Source of the DNA: Phoronis australis
Lineage: Eukaryota > Phoronida > Phoronidae
Length of the DNA: 36,286 nucleotides
Assembly: GCA_002633005.1 (NCBI GenBank)
Contig: NMRA01001152.1
Location: forward strand, 1-36,286
Direction of reading: 5' to 3'
Each line of letters starts with the position of its first letter. The stretch's first letter is position 1. This document shows, in pieces, positions 36,278-36,286 of the stretch. The translations under genes and the position numbers were made by a program. The notes under the pieces were generated by a model. That model was given only the letters and a program-made list of their open reading frames with translations. It made no database searches and was not told where the DNA came from.

Positions 36278-36286
36278 TTATCGCTT

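Noticed and set aside
1-36286. CRISPR arrays, bacterial operons, rRNA
   Set aside because: No direct-repeat/spacer structure or prokaryotic gene organisation; the window is clearly spliced eukaryotic DNA.

Overview
The window is AT-rich eukaryotic DNA: coding exons of roughly 40 to 310 bp with consensus GT/AG splice sites, introns mostly of several hundred bases to 1.8 kb, and many small foldback transposons. The gene content (a receptor protein tyrosine phosphatase with EGF-like and fibronectin type III modules) is animal. The intron density, base composition and abundance of MITE-like elements suggest a marine invertebrate, most likely a cnidarian such as a coral, but this is inference; an echinoderm, hemichordate or lophotrochozoan cannot be excluded. 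Two isolated n characters mark assembly ambiguities.

About 80% of the window (3689-32689, minus strand) is one gene. I assembled 31 exons by hand. Their splice phases agree at every junction and give one open reading frame of 1467 residues plus stop, open at its 5' end. Reading from right to left, the protein has: an EGF/laminin-like cysteine-rich segment (32689-31955); six fibronectin type III domains (31613-22090); a membrane-proximal extracellular region (21189-20160); one transmembrane helix (19124-19022); a basic and tyrosine-containing juxtamembrane segment (18611-16585); a catalytically complete phosphatase domain D1 (15934-8956); and a second, degenerate phosphatase domain D2 (8550-3689). 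The product should sit in the plasma membrane, bind an extracellular ligand or matrix through its EGF/FN3 ectodomain, and dephosphorylate phosphotyrosine through D1, while D2 probably regulates or scaffolds. Residue numbers below count from the first residue visible in the window, not from the true N terminus.

The introns carry mobile-element debris: two related copies of a repeat with hAT-like ends containing a tRNA-like (Pol III box A/box B) segment (14843-15761 and 19479-20060), three foldback/MITE elements (9821-10252, 11418-11754, 24782-25031), a weak tRNA-derived SINE relic (9601-9690), a 62-bp AT microsatellite (7828-7889), a 27-28 bp tandem repeat (22611-22680) and a palindromic GGTCGCA-type repeat (19291-19403).

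To the right of the phosphatase gene, 32690-35028 holds no confidently identified exon, apart from a weak candidate first coding exon (33718-33763). The far right edge (35029-35214 and perhaps 36175-36277) looks like the 3' end of a second minus-strand gene that I do not recognise. The left 3.7 kb is the downstream flank and probable 3' UTR of the phosphatase gene, with no recognisable gene.
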